Assembly (NCBI RefSeq): GCF_000286835.2
Contig: NZ_AJYD02000031.1
Coordinates: forward strand, 169,413 to 233,412
Reading direction: 5' to 3'
Length of the DNA: 64,000 nt
DNA from: Enterovibrio norvegicus FF-33
Lineage (GTDB): Bacteria; Pseudomonadota; Gammaproteobacteria; Enterobacterales; Vibrionaceae
In this document: in pieces, positions 50,123 to 62,002 of the stretch
Numbering within the stretch: position 1 is the first letter of the stretch
Layout of the letters: the number at the start of each line of letters is the position of its first letter
The notes under the pieces: model-generated
What the model saw: only the letters and a program-made list of their open reading frames with translations
What the model was told of the DNA's origin: nothing
The model's database searches: none
Translations under genes and position numbers: made by a program

Positions 50123-50752
50123 ATGATTGGTCTAGTCGGTCGTAAAGTAGGTATGACTCGCATCTTCACTGAAGATGGCGTTTCTATCCCTGTAACCGTT
50201 GTAGAAGTAGAAACTAACCGTGTTACTCAGGTACGTACTCCTGAAGTAGATGGTTACTCTGCTATCCAAGTAACTTCAGGTGTGAAGAAAGCAAGCCGCG
50301 TTTCTAAGCCAGCAGCTGGTCACTTTGCGAAAGCAGGTGTTGAAGCTGGTCGCGGTCTGTGGGAATTCCGTCTGAATGGTGGTGAAGAGTTCGAAGTCGG
50401 CGCTGAGCTGAACGTAGATCTGTTTGCAGATATTAAGAAAGTAGACGTTACTGGTACATCTAAAGGTAAGGGCTTCCAAGGCGCTGTTAAGCGTTGGAAC
50501 TTCCGTACTCAAGATATGACCCATGGTAACTCTTTGTCTCACCGTGCTCCGGGTTCAATTGGCCAATGCCAAACTCCAGGCCGTGTATTCAAAGGCAAAA
50601 AAATGGCTGGGCACATGGGTGCTGAACAAGTAACAACTCAGAACCTAGAGATCGTACGTGTTGACGCTGAGCGCAAACTGCTACTTATTAAAGGTGCAGT
50701 CCCTGGTGCTACTGGCAGCAACGTGATCGTTAAACCAGCCGTTAAAGCGTAA
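50123..50752 (+). CDS. rplC: 50S ribosomal protein L3
   Basis: 209 residues, [15 protein letters not shown] at the start and [13 protein letters not shown] near the peptidyl-transferase-facing loop. An early assembly protein binding 23S rRNA. GGGG/AAG-type site before ATG; 15 nt after rpsJ. Confidence 0.98.
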   Translation: MIGLVGRKVGMTRIFTEDGVSIPVTVVEVETNRVTQVRTPEVDGYSAIQVTSGVKKASRVSKPAAGHFAKAGVEAGRGLWEFRLNGGEEFEVGAELNVDLFADIKKVDVTGTSKGKGFQGAVKRWNFRTQDMTHGNSLSHRAPGSIGQCQTPGRVFKGKKMAGHMGAEQVTTQNLEIVRVDAERKLLLIKGAVPGATGSNVIVKPAVKA

Positions 50753-50768
50753 CGTCGAGGAGTTAGTA

Positions 50769-51371
50769 ATGGAATTGGTAGTCAAAGGCGCTGATGCGCT
50801 AACTGTCTCCGAAACTACCTTCGGGCGTGAATACAACGAAGCCCTGGTACACCAGGTAGTCGTTGCATACGCAGCTGGTGCCCGTCAGGGTACTCGTGCT
50901 CAGAAAACCCGTTCAGATGTACGCGGTGGTGGTGCTAAGCCATGGCGTCAGAAGGGTACTGGTCGCGCCCGTGCAGGTACAATCCGTAGCCCAATTTGGC
51001 GCTCGGGTGGTGTAACTTTCGCAGCTCGTCCTCAGGACCATAGCCAGAAAGTTAACAAAAAGATGTACCGTGGTGCTCTAAAGAGCATTCTTTCTGAGCT
51101 AGTTCGTCAAGATCGTTTGATCGTTGTTGACAACTTCTCAGTTGAAGCACCAAAAACTAAAGAGCTGATTGCTAAGCTGAAAGAGCTTGAGCTAACAGAA
51201 GCTCTGATCGTAACTGCAGAAGTCGATGAGAACCTGTTCCTTGCAGCACGCAACCTGTACAAGGTTGATATCCGTGATGCAGCAGGCATTGACCCAGTTA
51301 GCCTGATCGCTTTCGACAAAGTCGTTATGACTGCTGCTGCAGTTAAGCAAGTTGAGGAGATGCTGGGATGA
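50769..51371 (+). CDS. rplD: 50S ribosomal protein L4
   Basis: 200 residues with the extended exit-tunnel loop ([14 protein letters not shown]) and the C-terminal globular part. In E. coli it is the repressor of its own S10 operon through the leader RNA. Ends overlapping rplW by ATGA. Confidence 0.98.
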   Translation: MELVVKGADALTVSETTFGREYNEALVHQVVVAYAAGARQGTRAQKTRSDVRGGGAKPWRQKGTGRARAGTIRSPIWRSGGVTFAARPQDHSQKVNKKMYRGALKSILSELVRQDRLIVVDNFSVEAPKTKELIAKLKELELTEALIVTAEVDENLFLAARNLYKVDIRDAAGIDPVSLIAFDKVVMTAAAVKQVEEMLG

Positions 51372-51670
51372 TCACTGAAGAGCGTATCCTTAAAGTTCTA
51401 CGTGCTCCGCACATCTCTGAAAAAGCAACCATGGCTGCAGAAAACGGTAACACTATCGTTTTCAAAGTAGCGATGACTGCAACTAAGAAAGAGATCAAAG
51501 CGGCAGTTGAGAAACTGTTCGAAGTTGAAGTTAAGTCTGTAAATACTCTTATCACTAAGGGTAAGACCAAACGTCAAGGTGCTCGCCAAGGTCGTCGTTC
51601 AGACGTCAAAAAAGCGTATGTCATCTTGAAAGAAGGTCAAGACATCGACTTCGCTGGCGGCGCTGAGTAA
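51368..51670 (+). CDS. rplW: 50S ribosomal protein L23
   Basis: 100 residues, [13 protein letters not shown] and [16 protein letters not shown]. Located at the tunnel exit; docking site for trigger factor and SRP. The start overlaps rplD by 4 nt with GAGGAG upstream. Confidence 0.98.
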   Translation: MITEERILKVLRAPHISEKATMAAENGNTIVFKVAMTATKKEIKAAVEKLFEVEVKSVNTLITKGKTKRQGARQGRRSDVKKAYVILKEGQDIDFAGGAE

Positions 51671-51689
51671 GACGGAGGAGTATTAAAAA

Positions 51690-52514
51690 ATGGCAATTGT
51701 TAAATGTAAGCCTACTTCACCGGGTCGTCGTCACGTTGTTAAAATTGTTAACGCTGACCTGTACAAAGGTAAGCCTTACGCACCGCTTCTGGAGAAAAAC
51801 CAGAAGTCAGGCGGTCGTAACAACAACGGTCGAATCACAGTACGTCACATCGGTGGTGGTCATAAGCAACACTACCGTTTGATTGACTTCAAGCGTACTA
51901 AAGACGGCATCCCAGCGAAAGTTGAGCGCCTGGAATACGATCCAAACCGCAGTGCAAACATTGCACTGGTTCTGTACGCAGACGGTGAGCGTCGTTACAT
52001 CATTGCACCTAAAGGTATGAAAGCTGGCGATCAGATCCAATCTGGTCCAGATGCTGCGATTAAAGCAGGTAACACCCTGCCAATGCGCAACATCCCAGTA
52101 GGTTCAACTGTTCACTGTGTTGAACTGAAACCTGGTAAAGGTGCACAGCTGGCTCGTTCAGCAGGTGCATACGCACAAATCGTTGCTCGCGATGGCGCAT
52201 ACGTAACTATTCGTTTGCGTTCTGGCGAAATGCGTAAGGTTCTTTCTGAAGGTCGTGCGACCATCGGTGAAGTTGGTAACGCAGAGCACATGCTGCGTGA
52301 ATTGGGTAAAGCTGGTGCAACACGTTGGAGAGGCGTTCGCCCTACCGTACGTGGTGTAGCAATGAACCCAGTGGATCACCCACACGGTGGTGGTGAAGGT
52401 CGTACATCAGGCGGTCGTCACCCAGTATCACCTTGGGGTATGCCAACTAAGGGCTTCAAAACCCGTAAGAACAAACGTACCGACAAGTACATTGTACGTC
52501 GTCGTAACAAGTAA
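51690..52514 (+). CDS. rplB: 50S ribosomal protein L2
   Basis: 274 residues, a primary 23S binder essential for subunit joining and peptidyl transfer. [11 protein letters not shown] at the start; [18 protein letters not shown] contains the conserved His near the catalytic centre. Confidence 0.98.
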   Translation: MAIVKCKPTSPGRRHVVKIVNADLYKGKPYAPLLEKNQKSGGRNNNGRITVRHIGGGHKQHYRLIDFKRTKDGIPAKVERLEYDPNRSANIALVLYADGERRYIIAPKGMKAGDQIQSGPDAAIKAGNTLPMRNIPVGSTVHCVELKPGKGAQLARSAGAYAQIVARDGAYVTIRLRSGEMRKVLSEGRATIGEVGNAEHMLRELGKAGATRWRGVRPTVRGVAMNPVDHPHGGGEGRTSGGRHPVSPWGMPTKGFKTRKNKRTDKYIVRRRNK

Positions 52515-52520
52515 TTTTAA

Positions 52521-52811
<291 letters not shown>

Positions 52812-52821
52812 GAGTTAAGAT

Positions 52822-53154
52822 ATGGAAGCTATTGCTAAACATCGCTTTGCTCGTATTTCGCCTCAAAAAGCACGTTTGGTTGCAGACCAAGTGCGCGGTA
52901 AAAACGTCGCACAAGCTCTAGAAGTTCTGACGTTCAGCGACAAAAAAGCTGCTGAGCTGATCAAGAAAGTTCTGGAGTCTGCTATCGCAAACGCCGAGCA
53001 TAACGAAGGTGCTGACATTGATGATTTGAATGTCGCAAAAATCTTTGTTGACGAAGGTCCAGTCATGAAGCGCATTATGCCTCGTGCAAAAGGCCGTGCC
53101 GATCGCATCTTGAAGCGTTCTAGCCACATCACTATTGTTGTAGCAGACCGCTAA
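52822..53154 (+). CDS. rplV: 50S ribosomal protein L22
   Basis: 110 residues; the hairpin loop reaching the tunnel constriction ([15 protein letters not shown]) is intact, with no sign of macrolide-resistance deletions. Ten nt after rpsS. Confidence 0.98.
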   Translation: MEAIAKHRFARISPQKARLVADQVRGKNVAQALEVLTFSDKKAAELIKKVLESAIANAEHNEGADIDDLNVAKIFVDEGPVMKRIMPRAKGRADRILKRSSHITIVVADR

Positions 53155-53173
53155 GAGACGAGGAGAGAAAGCA

Positions 53174-53863
53174 ATGGGTCAAAAAGTACATCCTAATGGT
53201 ATTCGTCTTGGCATTTGTAAGCCTTGGAATTCCACTTGGTTTGCTAACAGCCAAGATTTCGCTGATAACCTAGATGGCGACTTCAAGGTACGTCAGTTCC
53301 TGACTAATGAACTGAAAAAAGCGTCTGTATCTCGCATCGTTATCGAGCGCCCTGCTAAGAGTATTCGTGTGACTATTCACACTGCTCGCCCAGGTGTTGT
53401 TATCGGTAAGAAAGGCGAAGACGTAGAAAAACTACGCGCTCGCGTTGCTCAACTAGCCGGTGTACCTGCACAAATCAACATTGCAGAAGTACGTAAGCCA
53501 GAGCTTGATGCTCAGCTTGTTGGTGACAGCATCGCTTCTCAGCTAGAGCGTCGTGTTATGTTCCGTCGTGCTATGAAGCGCGCGGTACAAAACGCAATGC
53601 GTCTAGGCGCCAAAGGTATCAAAGTGGAAGTAAGCGGCCGTCTTGGCGGCGCTGAAATCGCTCGTACCGAGTGGTACCGTGAAGGTCGTGTGCCATTGCA
53701 CACCCTTCGTGCTGATATTGACTACGCAACTTCTTCGGCTCACACCACTTACGGTGTAATTGGTATTAAAGTTTGGATCTTCAAAGGTGAAGTTCTAGGC
53801 GGTATGCCAGTTGCTGAGCCACAGGCTGACAAGCCTAAGAAGCAGCGTAAAGGCCGTAAGTAA
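53174..53863 (+). CDS. rpsC: 30S ribosomal protein S3
   Basis: 229 residues with KH domain ([15 protein letters not shown]) and the C-terminal mRNA-entry domain; the lysine-rich tail differs slightly in length from E. coli's 233. Part of the ribosomal helicase site. Confidence 0.98.
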   Translation: MGQKVHPNGIRLGICKPWNSTWFANSQDFADNLDGDFKVRQFLTNELKKASVSRIVIERPAKSIRVTIHTARPGVVIGKKGEDVEKLRARVAQLAGVPAQINIAEVRKPELDAQLVGDSIASQLERRVMFRRAMKRAVQNAMRLGAKGIKVEVSGRLGGAEIARTEWYREGRVPLHTLRADIDYATSSAHTTYGVIGIKVWIFKGEVLGGMPVAEPQADKPKKQRKGRK

Positions 53864-53874
53864 GGAGTCTATCG

Positions 53875-54285
53875 ATGCTTCAACCAAAACGTACTAAGTT
53901 CCGCAAGGCTTTTAAAGGTCGTAACCGCGGTCTTGCTGCGGGTACTGACGTAAGCTTCGGTACCTTCGGCCTTAAAGCTGTTGGTCGTGGTCGTATCACT
54001 GCTCGTCAGATCGAAGCTGCACGTCGTGCTATGACTCGTCACATTAAACGTCAGGGTCAAATCTGGATCCGTGTTTTCCCAGACAAGCCGATCACTACTA
54101 AACCTCTGGAAGTTCGTCAGGGTAAAGGTAAGGGTTCTGTTAGTTACTGGGTTGCACAAATTCAACCAGGTAAAGTCCTGTACGAGATGGATGGTGTTTC
54201 TGAAACCCTAGCTCGCGAAGCATTCGAGCTAGCTTCACGTAAACTACCAATCAAAACCACTTTCGTAACTAAGGCGGTGATGTGA
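53875..54285 (+). CDS. rplP: 50S ribosomal protein L16
   Basis: 136 residues; [19 protein letters not shown] and the conserved Arg near position 81 (MGKGKG-like RQGKGKGSV). Organises the A-site tRNA region. Its stop overlaps rpmC start by 1 nt (TGATG). Confidence 0.98.
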   Translation: MLQPKRTKFRKAFKGRNRGLAAGTDVSFGTFGLKAVGRGRITARQIEAARRAMTRHIKRQGQIWIRVFPDKPITTKPLEVRQGKGKGSVSYWVAQIQPGKVLYEMDGVSETLAREAFELASRKLPIKTTFVTKAVM

Positions 54286-54476
54286 TGAAAGCACAAGAAC
54301 TTCGCGAAAAGAGCGTAGAACAGCTGAATGAAGAACTGCTGGGTCTGCTGCGTGAGCAATTCAACCTGCGCATGCAATCAGCTACAGGTCAACTTCAGCA
54401 GACTCACACTCTGAAGACTGTTCGTCGTGATATCGCACGTGTTAAAACCGTTCTGAACCAGAAGGGCAACGCATAA
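54285..54476 (+). CDS. rpmC: 50S ribosomal protein L29
   Basis: 63 residues, [18 protein letters not shown]. Two-helix protein near the tunnel exit. ATG 54285 overlaps the rplP stop; an adjacent GTG at 54282 is not used. Its stop codon overlaps the rpsQ ATG by one base. Confidence 0.97.
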   Translation: MKAQELREKSVEQLNEELLGLLREQFNLRMQSATGQLQQTHTLKTVRRDIARVKTVLNQKGNA

Positions 54477-54730
54477 TGAGCGACCAAATCCGTACTCAAC
54501 AAGGCCTTGTAGTTAGCGACAAAGGCGACAAGTCTATTGTTGTTGCAATTGAGCGCCAGGTGAAACACCCGATCTACGGTAAGTTCATCAAGCGTACAAC
54601 TAAACTACATGTTCACGATGAAAACAACGAATGCGCCCAAGGCGATAAAGTTGAAGTTCGTGAGTGCCGTCCACTGTCTAAGACTAAGTCTTGGACTCTG
54701 GTACGCGTAGTTGAGAAAGCACGCCTGTAA
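54476..54730 (+). CDS. rpsQ: 30S ribosomal protein S17
   Basis: 84 residues, OB-fold; [15 protein letters not shown] and [10 protein letters not shown]. Last gene of the S10 operon, followed by a terminator hairpin and the spc promoter region. Confidence 0.98.
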   Translation: MSDQIRTQQGLVVSDKGDKSIVVAIERQVKHPIYGKFIKRTTKLHVHDENNECAQGDKVEVRECRPLSKTKSWTLVRVVEKARL

Positions 54731-54755
54731 GGGTAACTTTCCAACGGTTAAAATT

Positions 54756-54790
54756 TAAACGGCTCCAACTTTGGGGCCGTTTATTTTTTA
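54756..54790 (+). terminator. Terminator-like hairpin between S10 and spc operons
   Basis: TAAACGGC (54756-54763) pairs with GCCGTTTA (54776-54783), with partial inner pairing (TCC/GGG), then TTTTTTA. Similar structure and spacing occur at the E. coli rpsQ-rplN junction; partial read-through is likely. Confidence 0.75.
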
Positions 54791-54792
54791 TC

Positions 54793-54830
54793 TATTCATC
54801 TTTAAAAAATAGTGTTATTATTCGCCGCCC
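54793..54830 (+). promoter_or_regulatory. Putative spc operon promoter
   Basis: The -10 candidate is TATTAT (54816-54821), preceded by GTGT and followed by a GC-rich discriminator (TCGCCGCCC), the same pattern as the E. coli spc promoter (GTGTTATAAT then GC-rich). The -35 is poor, as in E. coli. About 60-70 nt of leader precedes rplN. Confidence 0.55.
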
Positions 54831-54890
54831 TTGTAATAAGGCAGCCCGACCCGAGATGGGTCTAGATGTAATAACAGCGGAGCACTTACC

Positions 54891-55262
54891 ATGATCCAAA
54901 TGCAAAGTATGCTGGATGCAGCCGACAACTCCGGCGCTCGCAGTGTAATGTGTATTAAGGTGCTGGGTGGTTCACACCGTCGCTACGCCCATATCGGCGA
55001 TGTCATCAAAGTTACCGTGAAGGATGCAATCCCACGCGGTAAAGTTAAGAAAGGTGACGTCCTGAAGGCGGTTGTAGTACGCACCCGTAAAGGCGTTCGT
55101 CGTCCAGACGGCTCTGTCATTCGCTTCGACCGTAATGCTTGCGTATTGTTGAACGACAACACCGAGCAACCAATCGGTACTCGTATCTTTGGCCCTGTGA
55201 CACGTGAACTTCGTGGCGATAAGTTCATGAAGATTGTGTCTCTGGCGCCTGAAGTTCTGTAA
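54891..55262 (+). CDS. rplN: 50S ribosomal protein L14
   Basis: 123 residues, [18 protein letters not shown]; contacts 16S rRNA in intersubunit bridges. First gene of the spc operon; CGGAG before ATG. Confidence 0.98.
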   Translation: MIQMQSMLDAADNSGARSVMCIKVLGGSHRRYAHIGDVIKVTVKDAIPRGKVKKGDVLKAVVVRTRKGVRRPDGSVIRFDRNACVLLNDNTEQPIGTRIFGPVTRELRGDKFMKIVSLAPEVL

Positions 55263-55276
55263 GGAGCGGTTTAAAA

Positions 55277-55591
55277 ATGGCAGCTAAAATCCGTCGTGAA
55301 GACGAAATTATCGTTCTTGTTGGTAAAGATAAAGGCAAGAAAGGTAAAGTATCTAAGGTACTGACTACCGGTAAGGTTATCGTTGAAGGTATCAACCTAG
55401 TTAAGAAACACCAGAAGCCAGTTCCGGCAATGGGTGTTCAAGGCGGCATCATTGAAAAAGAAGCAGCTCTTGACGTTTCTAACGTGGCTATCTACAACGC
55501 GGCAACTGGTAAAGCAGACCGTGTAGGCTTCCGATTTGAAGACGGCAAAAAAGTCCGTTTCTTTAAGTCGAATGGCGAAACTATTAAGTAA
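55277..55591 (+). CDS. rplX: 50S ribosomal protein L24
   Basis: 104 residues with the KOW motif ([20 protein letters not shown]). Assembly initiator binding the 5' end of 23S rRNA. Confidence 0.98.
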   Translation: MAAKIRREDEIIVLVGKDKGKKGKVSKVLTTGKVIVEGINLVKKHQKPVPAMGVQGGIIEKEAALDVSNVAIYNAATGKADRVGFRFEDGKKVRFFKSNGETIK

Positions 55592-55605
55592 GTTGGAGTA
55601 GTACT

Positions 55606-56145
55606 ATGGCGAAACTGCATGATTACTACAAAGAGACTGTTGTAAAAGAGCTTGCTGAAAAGTTCGAATACAAGAGTATCATGCAAGTCCCAAGGATCGA
55701 AAAGATCACCCTGAACATGGGTGTGGGCGAAGCGATCAACGATAAAAAACTGCTTGAGAACGCAGCTTCAGATATGACCACTATTACTGGTCAGAAGCCG
55801 CTTATCACTAAAGCACGTAAATCTGTTGCTGGCTTCAAGATCCGAGAGGGCTACCCTATTGGTTGTAAAGTAACCCTGCGTGGCGAACGTATGTGGGATT
55901 TCTTTGAGCGTTTGATTTCAATCGCTCTACCACGTGTACGCGACTTCCGCGGCGTGAGTTCGAAATCTTTCGACGGTCGCGGTAACTATAGCATGGGCGT
56001 TCGTGAGCAAATCATCTTCCCAGAGATCGACTACGACAAAGTAGATCGTATCCGTGGTCTTGATATTACTATCACGACTACAGCGGCGACTGATGAGGAA
56101 GGTCAAGCTCTGCTGGCTGCCTTTAACTTCCCATTCCGTAAGTAA
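55606..56145 (+). CDS. rplE: 50S ribosomal protein L5
   Basis: 179 residues, [16 protein letters not shown]; central-protuberance protein that binds 5S rRNA. In E. coli, S8 represses the spc operon at this gene's start; the equivalent RNA fold was not resolved here by eye. Confidence 0.98.
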   Translation: MAKLHDYYKETVVKELAEKFEYKSIMQVPRIEKITLNMGVGEAINDKKLLENAASDMTTITGQKPLITKARKSVAGFKIREGYPIGCKVTLRGERMWDFFERLISIALPRVRDFRGVSSKSFDGRGNYSMGVREQIIFPEIDYDKVDRIRGLDITITTTAATDEEGQALLAAFNFPFRK

Positions 56146-56162
56146 GGTGAAGGGTTACTGTA

Positions 56163-56468
56163 ATGGCTAAGCAATCAATGAAAGCGCGCGAAGTAAAACG
56201 CGCGAAGCTGGTAGTAAAGTTTGCTGAAAAGCGCGCTGCACTTAAAGCTGCAATTAAAAGTGTAAACACGTCTGAAGAAGATCGTTGGGATGCAGTCCTG
56301 AAGCTTCAATCTTTACCGCGTGATTCATCCACGTCTCGTAAGCGTAACCGCTGTAACCAGACTGGTCGTCCACATGGCTACCTACGTAAATTCGGCCTTA
56401 GCCGAATCAAGGTCCGTGAAGCTTGCATGAAAGGCGAGATTCCGGGTCTGCGTAAGGCGAGCTGGTAA
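56163..56468 (+). CDS. rpsN: 30S ribosomal protein S14
   Basis: 101 residues, the long zinc-free form (no CxxC pairs), with [19 protein letters not shown]. Head protein near the A site. Confidence 0.98.
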   Translation: MAKQSMKAREVKRAKLVVKFAEKRAALKAAIKSVNTSEEDRWDAVLKLQSLPRDSSTSRKRNRCNQTGRPHGYLRKFGLSRIKVREACMKGEIPGLRKASW

Positions 56469-56491
56469 TTGAATCTCGGGAGTAAAGACTT

Positions 56492-56884
56492 ATGAGCATG
56501 CAAGATCCGATTTCGGATATGCTGACCCGCATTCGCAACGGTCAGACAGCAGCGAAAGTTGCTGTTAAAATGCCTTCGTCGAAACTTAAAGTGGCAATTG
56601 CTGAGCTACTTAAAGTTGAAGGCTATGTGGCTGACTACGCTGTTACAAGCGATGTTAAGCCAGAACTGGAAGTGACTTTGAAATACTTCGAAGCAAACCC
56701 AGTTATCGAGCAAATCCAACGTGTAAGCCGTCCAGGTCTGCGTATCTATAAGAAAAAAGATGCGCTGCCTTCTGTAATGGGTGGTCTGGGTATTGCTGTA
56801 ATATCAACTTCTAAAGGTTTGATGACCGACCGCGCCGCTCGCAAAGCGGGTCTGGGCGGTGAGATCATCTGCTACGTAGCTTAA
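56492..56884 (+). CDS. rpsH: 30S ribosomal protein S8
   Basis: 130 residues; [18 protein letters not shown] and the RNA-binding C-terminal [13 protein letters not shown]. Platform protein and spc-operon repressor in E. coli. Confidence 0.98.
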   Translation: MSMQDPISDMLTRIRNGQTAAKVAVKMPSSKLKVAIAELLKVEGYVADYAVTSDVKPELEVTLKYFEANPVIEQIQRVSRPGLRIYKKKDALPSVMGGLGIAVISTSKGLMTDRAARKAGLGGEIICYVA

Positions 56885-56894
56885 GGAGTAGGAA

Positions 56895-57428
56895 ATGTCT
56901 CGTGTTGCAAAAGCACCCGTAGTAATTCCTGCCGGCGTAGAGGTGAACCTTAACGGTCAGGAAATCACTGTTAAAGGTAGCTTGGGCGAATTGTCCCGCG
57001 TTATCAATAATGCAGTGGTATTAAGCCAAGAAGACGACGCTGTGAAGTTTGCACCGCGCGAAGGTATCGCAAAGGCTAACGCCCAAGCTGGTACTGCACG
57101 TGCACTAGTAAACAACATGGTTGTTGGTGTTACTCAAGGCTTTACCAAGAAACTGATCCTGAAAGGTGTTGGTTATCGTGCATCAATCAAGGGTAACGCA
57201 GTAGCTCTAACTTTGGGCTTCTCTCACCCTGTTGAACACGACCTGCCTGCAGGCATCAAAGCAGAATGCCCAAGCCAAACTGAAATTGTTTTGACTGGTA
57301 CAGACAAGCAATTAGTTGGTCAAGTAGCTGCTGACATCCGCGCATACCGTCAACCTGAGCCTTACAAAGGCAAAGGTGTTCGTTACTCTGACGAAGTCGT
57401 GCGTACTAAAGAAGCTAAGAAGAAGTAA
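56895..57428 (+). CDS. rplF: 50S ribosomal protein L6
   Basis: 177 residues in two similar halves; the C-terminal half carries [13 protein letters not shown]. Located near the factor-binding site. Confidence 0.98.
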   Translation: MSRVAKAPVVIPAGVEVNLNGQEITVKGSLGELSRVINNAVVLSQEDDAVKFAPREGIAKANAQAGTARALVNNMVVGVTQGFTKKLILKGVGYRASIKGNAVALTLGFSHPVEHDLPAGIKAECPSQTEIVLTGTDKQLVGQVAADIRAYRQPEPYKGKGVRYSDEVVRTKEAKKK

Positions 57429-57437
57429 GGTAACACT

Positions 57438-57791
57438 ATGGATAAGAAAATTGCTCGTATCCGTCGTGCGACCCGAGCGCGTCGCAAGATTGCTGAACTG
57501 GGTGCGACTCGCCTAGTTGTGCACCGTACTCCACGTCACGTGTACGCACAGGTTATCGCAGCTAATGGCTCTGAAGTTATCGCAGCTGCTTCTACCGTAG
57601 AAAAAGCGATCCGTGATCAATTGACGAGTACCGGTAACAAAGACGCTGCAGCAGCTGTGGGTAAAGCAGTCGCTGAACGTGCGCTGGAAAAAGGCATCGA
57701 ATCTGTTGCTTTTGACCGCTCCGGTTTCCAATACCACGGCCGCGTGGCTGCACTGGCAGATGCTGCCCGTGAAGCTGGTCTGAAATTCTAA
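57438..57791 (+). CDS. rplR: 50S ribosomal protein L18
   Basis: 117 residues; [17 protein letters not shown] basic N-terminus and [20 protein letters not shown]. Binds 5S rRNA with L5. Confidence 0.98.
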   Translation: MDKKIARIRRATRARRKIAELGATRLVVHRTPRHVYAQVIAANGSEVIAAASTVEKAIRDQLTSTGNKDAAAAVGKAVAERALEKGIESVAFDRSGFQYHGRVAALADAAREAGLKF

Positions 57792-57804
57792 GGTAGGCGG
57801 AAAG

Positions 57805-58302
57805 ATGGCTAACGAAAAACAACAAAGTGATTTGCAAGAGAAGCTGATTGCTGTTAACCGTGTTTCTAAAACGGTTAAAGGTGGTCGCATCTTTAGCTTC
57901 ACCGCTCTTACTGTAGTTGGTGATGGCAATGGTCGCGTAGGTTTCGGTTACGGCAAAGCCCGTGAAGTACCTGCCGCTATCCAAAAATCAATGGAAAAAG
58001 CGCGTCGTAACATGGTTACTATCGCGTTGAATGACGGTACTCTGCACCACGCTGTTAAAGGTCGCCACACTGGTTCAAAAGTGTACATGCAACCTGCTTC
58101 AGAAGGTACAGGTATCATCGCAGGTGGTGCGATGCGTGCAGTACTAGAAGTTGCGGGTGTTCGCAACGTTCTGGCGAAAGCATACGGTTCTACTAACCCA
58201 ATCAACATCGTTCGTGCAACGATTCTTGGTTTGGGTGGTATGAAGTCTCCAGAAATGGTAGCTGCCAAGCGCGGTCTGCCAGTAAACGAAATTCTGGGGT
58301 AA
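57805..58302 (+). CDS. rpsE: 30S ribosomal protein S5
   Basis: 165 residues; [19 protein letters not shown] (spectinomycin loop, wild type in appearance) and the double-stranded-RNA-binding N-terminal domain. Affects decoding fidelity. Confidence 0.98.
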   Translation: MANEKQQSDLQEKLIAVNRVSKTVKGGRIFSFTALTVVGDGNGRVGFGYGKAREVPAAIQKSMEKARRNMVTIALNDGTLHHAVKGRHTGSKVYMQPASEGTGIIAGGAMRAVLEVAGVRNVLAKAYGSTNPINIVRATILGLGGMKSPEMVAAKRGLPVNEILG

Positions 58303-58308
58303 TTCGAC

Positions 58309-58488
58309 ATGGCTAAAACTATTAAAGTAACTCAGACTCGTAGCTCTATCGGCCGACTGCCGAAACATAAAGCTTCGCTGCGTGGCTTGGGCCTTCGTCG
58401 CATCAACCACACCGTTGAACTTGAAGATACTGCTTGCGTACGCGGCATGATCAATCAAGTTTACTACATGGTTAAAGTGGAGGAGTAA
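58309..58488 (+). CDS. rpmD: 50S ribosomal protein L30
   Basis: 59 residues, [20 protein letters not shown] ... ending YYMVKVEE. Seven nt after rpsE and five before rplO, the expected spc position. Short but unmistakable. Confidence 0.97.
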   Translation: MAKTIKVTQTRSSIGRLPKHKASLRGLGLRRINHTVELEDTACVRGMINQVYYMVKVEE

Positions 58489-58492
58489 TCGC

Positions 58493-58927
58493 ATGCGTTT
58501 GAATACTCTATCTCCGGCCGCGGGTTCTAAGCCTTCTAAGAAGCGCGTAGGTCGTGGTATCGGTTCAGGCCTGGGCAAAACTGGTGGCCGCGGTCACAAA
58601 GGTCAGAAATCACGTTCAGGTGGTTCTGTGCGCCCAGGTTTCGAAGGCGGTCAAATGCCTTTGAAACAACGTCTGCCAAAATTTGGTTTTACTTCTCGTA
58701 AGAGCCTAACTGCAGCTGAAGTTCGTCTAAGCGAACTGGCTAAAGTTGAAGGTGACGTAGTAAGCCTTGAGACACTGAAAGCAGCTAACGTTATCACTAA
58801 AGACATCCGTACGGCGAAAATCGTACTGTCTGGTGAAATCGCGCGTTCAGTGACTATTAAAGGTCTTCGCGTTACCAAAGGTGCTCAAGCTGCAATTGAA
58901 GCTGCTGGCGGTAAAATCGAGGAATAA
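58493..58927 (+). CDS. rplO: 50S ribosomal protein L15
   Basis: 144 residues; [20 protein letters not shown] and the Gly/Arg-rich loop [17 protein letters not shown]. Late-assembly protein. Confidence 0.98.
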   Translation: MRLNTLSPAAGSKPSKKRVGRGIGSGLGKTGGRGHKGQKSRSGGSVRPGFEGGQMPLKQRLPKFGFTSRKSLTAAEVRLSELAKVEGDVVSLETLKAANVITKDIRTAKIVLSGEIARSVTIKGLRVTKGAQAAIEAAGGKIEE

Positions 58928-58949
58928 TTAGCTCGAGGACGAGGTACAG

Positions 58950-60275
58950 ATGGCAAAACAACCAGGACAAAATTTTAGTAGTGCAAAAGGTGGACTTGCG
59001 GAACTCAAAAGCCGTCTACTGTTTGTGGTAGGTGCGTTATTGGTTTTCCGTGCCGGCTCTTTTGTACCAATTCCTGGTATTGACGCTGCTGTACTTGCCG
59101 ATCTGTTCGAACAGCAACAAGGTACCATCATTGAACTGTTTAACATGTTCTCTGGTGGTGCTCTTGAGCGTGCTTCTATCTTAGCATTGGGTATCATGCC
59201 GTATATATCGGCATCGATTATTGTCCAGCTGCTTACGGTAGTTCATCCAGCCTTGGCTGAGTTGAAAAAGGAGGGGGAGTCTGGTCGTCGCAAGATTAGC
59301 CAGTACACCCGCTACGGCACGTTAGTGCTGGCAACCTTCCAAGCGATTGGTATCGCTACCGGGTTGCCAAGTATGATTCCAGGCCTTGTGGTTAACCCAG
59401 GGTTTGGTTTCTACTTCACTGCTGTTGTGAGTTTGGTTACCGGTACCATGTTCTTGATGTGGTTAGGTGAGCAGATCACTGAGCGAGGTATCGGTAACGG
59501 TATTTCCTTGATTATTTTCACGGGTATCGTTGCAGGATTACCATCCGCTATTGGACAGACAGCGGAGCAAGCGCGTCAAGGTGAATTGCACGTGCTTCTT
59601 CTTCTGTTGATTGCGGTAATTGCATTTGCAGTAATTGCGTTCGTAGTGTTCATGGAACGTGGTCAACGTCGTATCGTCGTTAACTACGCCAAACGTCAGC
59701 AAGGCCGTCGTGTTTTTGCTGCACAGAGCACTCATTTGCCATTGAAAATAAACATGGCAGGCGTAATTCCGGCAATTTTTGCATCAAGCATTATCCTGTT
59801 TCCAGGCACCTTGGCCCAATGGTTTGGCCAAAGTGAACAGTTGGGCTGGCTAGCTGATGTGTCATTGGCACTGAGTCCTGGTCAACCACTGTATGTAATT
59901 CTTTATGCTGCAGCGATTATCTTTTTCTGTTTCTTCTACACGGCGTTGGTTTTCAACCCGCGTGAGACAGCAGACAATCTGAAGAAGTCTGGTGCATTCG
60001 TACCTGGTATTCGCCCGGGCGAGCAGACTGCAAAGTACATTGATAAAGTAATGACTCGACTAACCCTTGCGGGTGCGTTGTATATCACCTTTATCTGTCT
60101 GATCCCCGAGTTCATGATGATTGCTTGGAATGTACGCTTCTATTTTGGCGGTACTTCCCTACTTATTGTAGTCGTAGTAATCATGGACTTTATGGCTCAA
60201 GTTCAGACACATCTGATGTCTCAACAATATGAGTCCGTGTTGAAGAAAGCCAATCTGAAAGGCTATGGCCGATAA
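58950..60275 (+). CDS. secY: Preprotein translocase subunit SecY
   Basis: Channel-forming subunit of the Sec translocon. 441 residues with ten membrane helices; [10 protein letters not shown] near helix 1, [11 protein letters not shown], and the C-terminal loops [20 protein letters not shown] and [12 protein letters not shown] that contact SecA and ribosomes. In the usual place between rplO and rpmJ. Confidence 0.98.
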   Translation: MAKQPGQNFSSAKGGLAELKSRLLFVVGALLVFRAGSFVPIPGIDAAVLADLFEQQQGTIIELFNMFSGGALERASILALGIMPYISASIIVQLLTVVHPALAELKKEGESGRRKISQYTRYGTLVLATFQAIGIATGLPSMIPGLVVNPGFGFYFTAVVSLVTGTMFLMWLGEQITERGIGNGISLIIFTGIVAGLPSAIGQTAEQARQGELHVLLLLLIAVIAFAVIAFVVFMERGQRRIVVNYAKRQQGRRVFAAQSTHLPLKINMAGVIPAIFASSIILFPGTLAQWFGQSEQLGWLADVSLALSPGQPLYVILYAAAIIFFCFFYTALVFNPRETADNLKKSGAFVPGIRPGEQTAKYIDKVMTRLTLAGALYITFICLIPEFMMIAWNVRFYFGGTSLLIVVVVIMDFMAQVQTHLMSQQYESVLKKANLKGYGR

Positions 60276-60301
60276 CAGATTGACATCTACGGAGTTTAGC
60301 A

Positions 60302-60415
60302 ATGAAAGTTCGTGCTTCCGTTAAGAAAATCTGCCGTAACTGTAAAGTAATCAAGCGTAACGGTGTCGTTCGCGTGATTTGCAGTGAGCCAAAGCACAAG
60401 CAGCGCCAAGGCTAA
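60302..60415 (+). CDS. rpmJ: 50S ribosomal protein L36 (zinc-ribbon form)
   Basis: 37 residues, [20 protein letters not shown]; zinc ligands Cys11, Cys14, Cys27 and His32, so the zinc-containing paralogue. GGAG before ATG. Twenty-six nt after secY. Confidence 0.97.
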
Positions 60416-60447
60416 TAGCAGAATATTTTTCTTGCAAAATATAGGCA

Positions 60448-60476
60448 GGGTGGCTACATTAGCCAGCCCACCTTTT
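60448..60476 (+). terminator. Terminator-like hairpin after rpmJ
   Basis: GGGTGGCT, 5-nt loop, then AGCCA(G)CCC with one bulged G, followed by ACCTTTTG. It marks the spc-alpha boundary; probably a partial terminator because the T run is short. Confidence 0.5.
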
Positions 60477-60484
60477 GTGTGTGC

Positions 60485-60566
60485 AAAAGAAGTGGTATAG
60501 CCGCTGCGTATCCTCAACGGGCTCTGCAGCGGTTCTTCTTGAAAAAGTACTAGGAGTGAATAGTGG
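60485..60566 (+). promoter_or_regulatory. Alpha operon leader with S4-binding pseudoknot
   Basis: CCGCTGC (60501-60507) pairs with GCAGCGG (60526-60532). The loop GTATCCTCAACGGGCTCT repeats the conserved E. coli alpha-leader core (GTATCCT...ACGGGCT), followed by AGTACTAGGAGTG and the GTG start of rpsM. This matches the Alpha_RBS class, where S4 traps the ribosome and represses rpsM-rpsK-rpsD-rplQ. Confidence 0.75.
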
Positions 60567-60919
60567 CCCGTATTGCAGGCATTAACATTCCTGATCAGAA
60601 GCATGCCGTAATCGCATTGACTGCGATTTTCGGTATCGGTAAAACCCGTTCAAAAGCTATTTTGGCTGAGACTGGTATTGCTGAAAGCATGAAGATCAGT
60701 GAACTAACTGAAGAGCAGATCGATCTACTGCGTGATGGCGTTGCCAAGTACACCGTAGAAGGTGATCTACGTCGTGAAGTTTCAATGAACATCAAGCGTC
60801 TTATGGACCTTGGTTGTTACCGCGGTTTGCGTCATCGTCGCAGCTTGCCACTACGTGGCCAGCGCACGAAGACCAATGCTCGTACCCGTAAGGGTCCGCG
60901 CAAACCGATCAAGAAATAA
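60563..60919 (+). CDS. rpsM: 30S ribosomal protein S13
   Basis: 118 residues; [19 protein letters not shown] and the basic tail [17 protein letters not shown]. The GTG start is the same as in E. coli and is part of the S4-regulated pseudoknot. First gene of the alpha operon. Confidence 0.98.
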   Translation: MARIAGINIPDQKHAVIALTAIFGIGKTRSKAILAETGIAESMKISELTEEQIDLLRDGVAKYTVEGDLRREVSMNIKRLMDLGCYRGLRHRRSLPLRGQRTKTNARTRKGPRKPIKK

Positions 60920-60932
60920 TCGGGGTAGGTGA

Positions 60933-61328
<396 letters not shown>

Positions 61329-61358
61329 CGCTGTTTCTTAGAATTCTGGAGAAAGATC

Positions 61359-61979
61359 ATGGCAAGATATTTGGGTCCTAAGCTGAAGCTTAGCCGTCGC
61401 GAAGGTACTGACTTGTTCCTAAAGTCAGGCGTACGCGCGATTGATACCAAGTGTAAAATTGACAACGCCCCAGGCGTGCACGGCGCTCGTCGCGGTCGTC
61501 TGTCTGAATACGGCGTTCAGCTTCGTGAGAAGCAGAAAGTTCGTCGTACTTATGGCGTTCTTGAAAAGCAATTCCGTAACTACTATCAAGAAGCTGCACG
61601 CCTAAAAGGCAACACAGGTGAAAACCTGCTGCAACTTCTAGAAGGTCGTCTGGATAACGTTGTTTACCGCATGGGTTTTGGCGCAACTCGCGCTGAATCA
61701 CGTCAGCTGGTAAGCCACAAGGCGATTCTAGTAAACGGCAAAGTGGTTAACGTTCCTTCTTTCAAGGTAACGGCTAATGACGTTGTTAGCATTCGCGAGA
61801 AAGCTAAGAACCAAGCACGCATTAAAGCAGCACTTGAAATTGCTGCTCAGCGCGAGCTGCCAACTTGGATCGAAGTAGACAGCAACAAAATGGAAGGCAC
61901 TTTCAAGCGCCTACCAGAGCGTTCAGATTTGTCTGCTGACATCAACGAACACCTGATCGTCGAGCTTTACTCTAAGTAA
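61359..61979 (+). CDS. rpsD: 30S ribosomal protein S4
   Basis: 206 residues; [19 protein letters not shown] and S4 RNA-binding domain ([20 protein letters not shown]). Primary 16S binder and repressor of the alpha operon. Confidence 0.98.
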   Translation: MARYLGPKLKLSRREGTDLFLKSGVRAIDTKCKIDNAPGVHGARRGRLSEYGVQLREKQKVRRTYGVLEKQFRNYYQEAARLKGNTGENLLQLLEGRLDNVVYRMGFGATRAESRQLVSHKAILVNGKVVNVPSFKVTANDVVSIREKAKNQARIKAALEIAAQRELPTWIEVDSNKMEGTFKRLPERSDLSADINEHLIVELYSK

Positions 61980-62002
61980 AGCTAAACTAAAGAGAGGACA
62001 CA

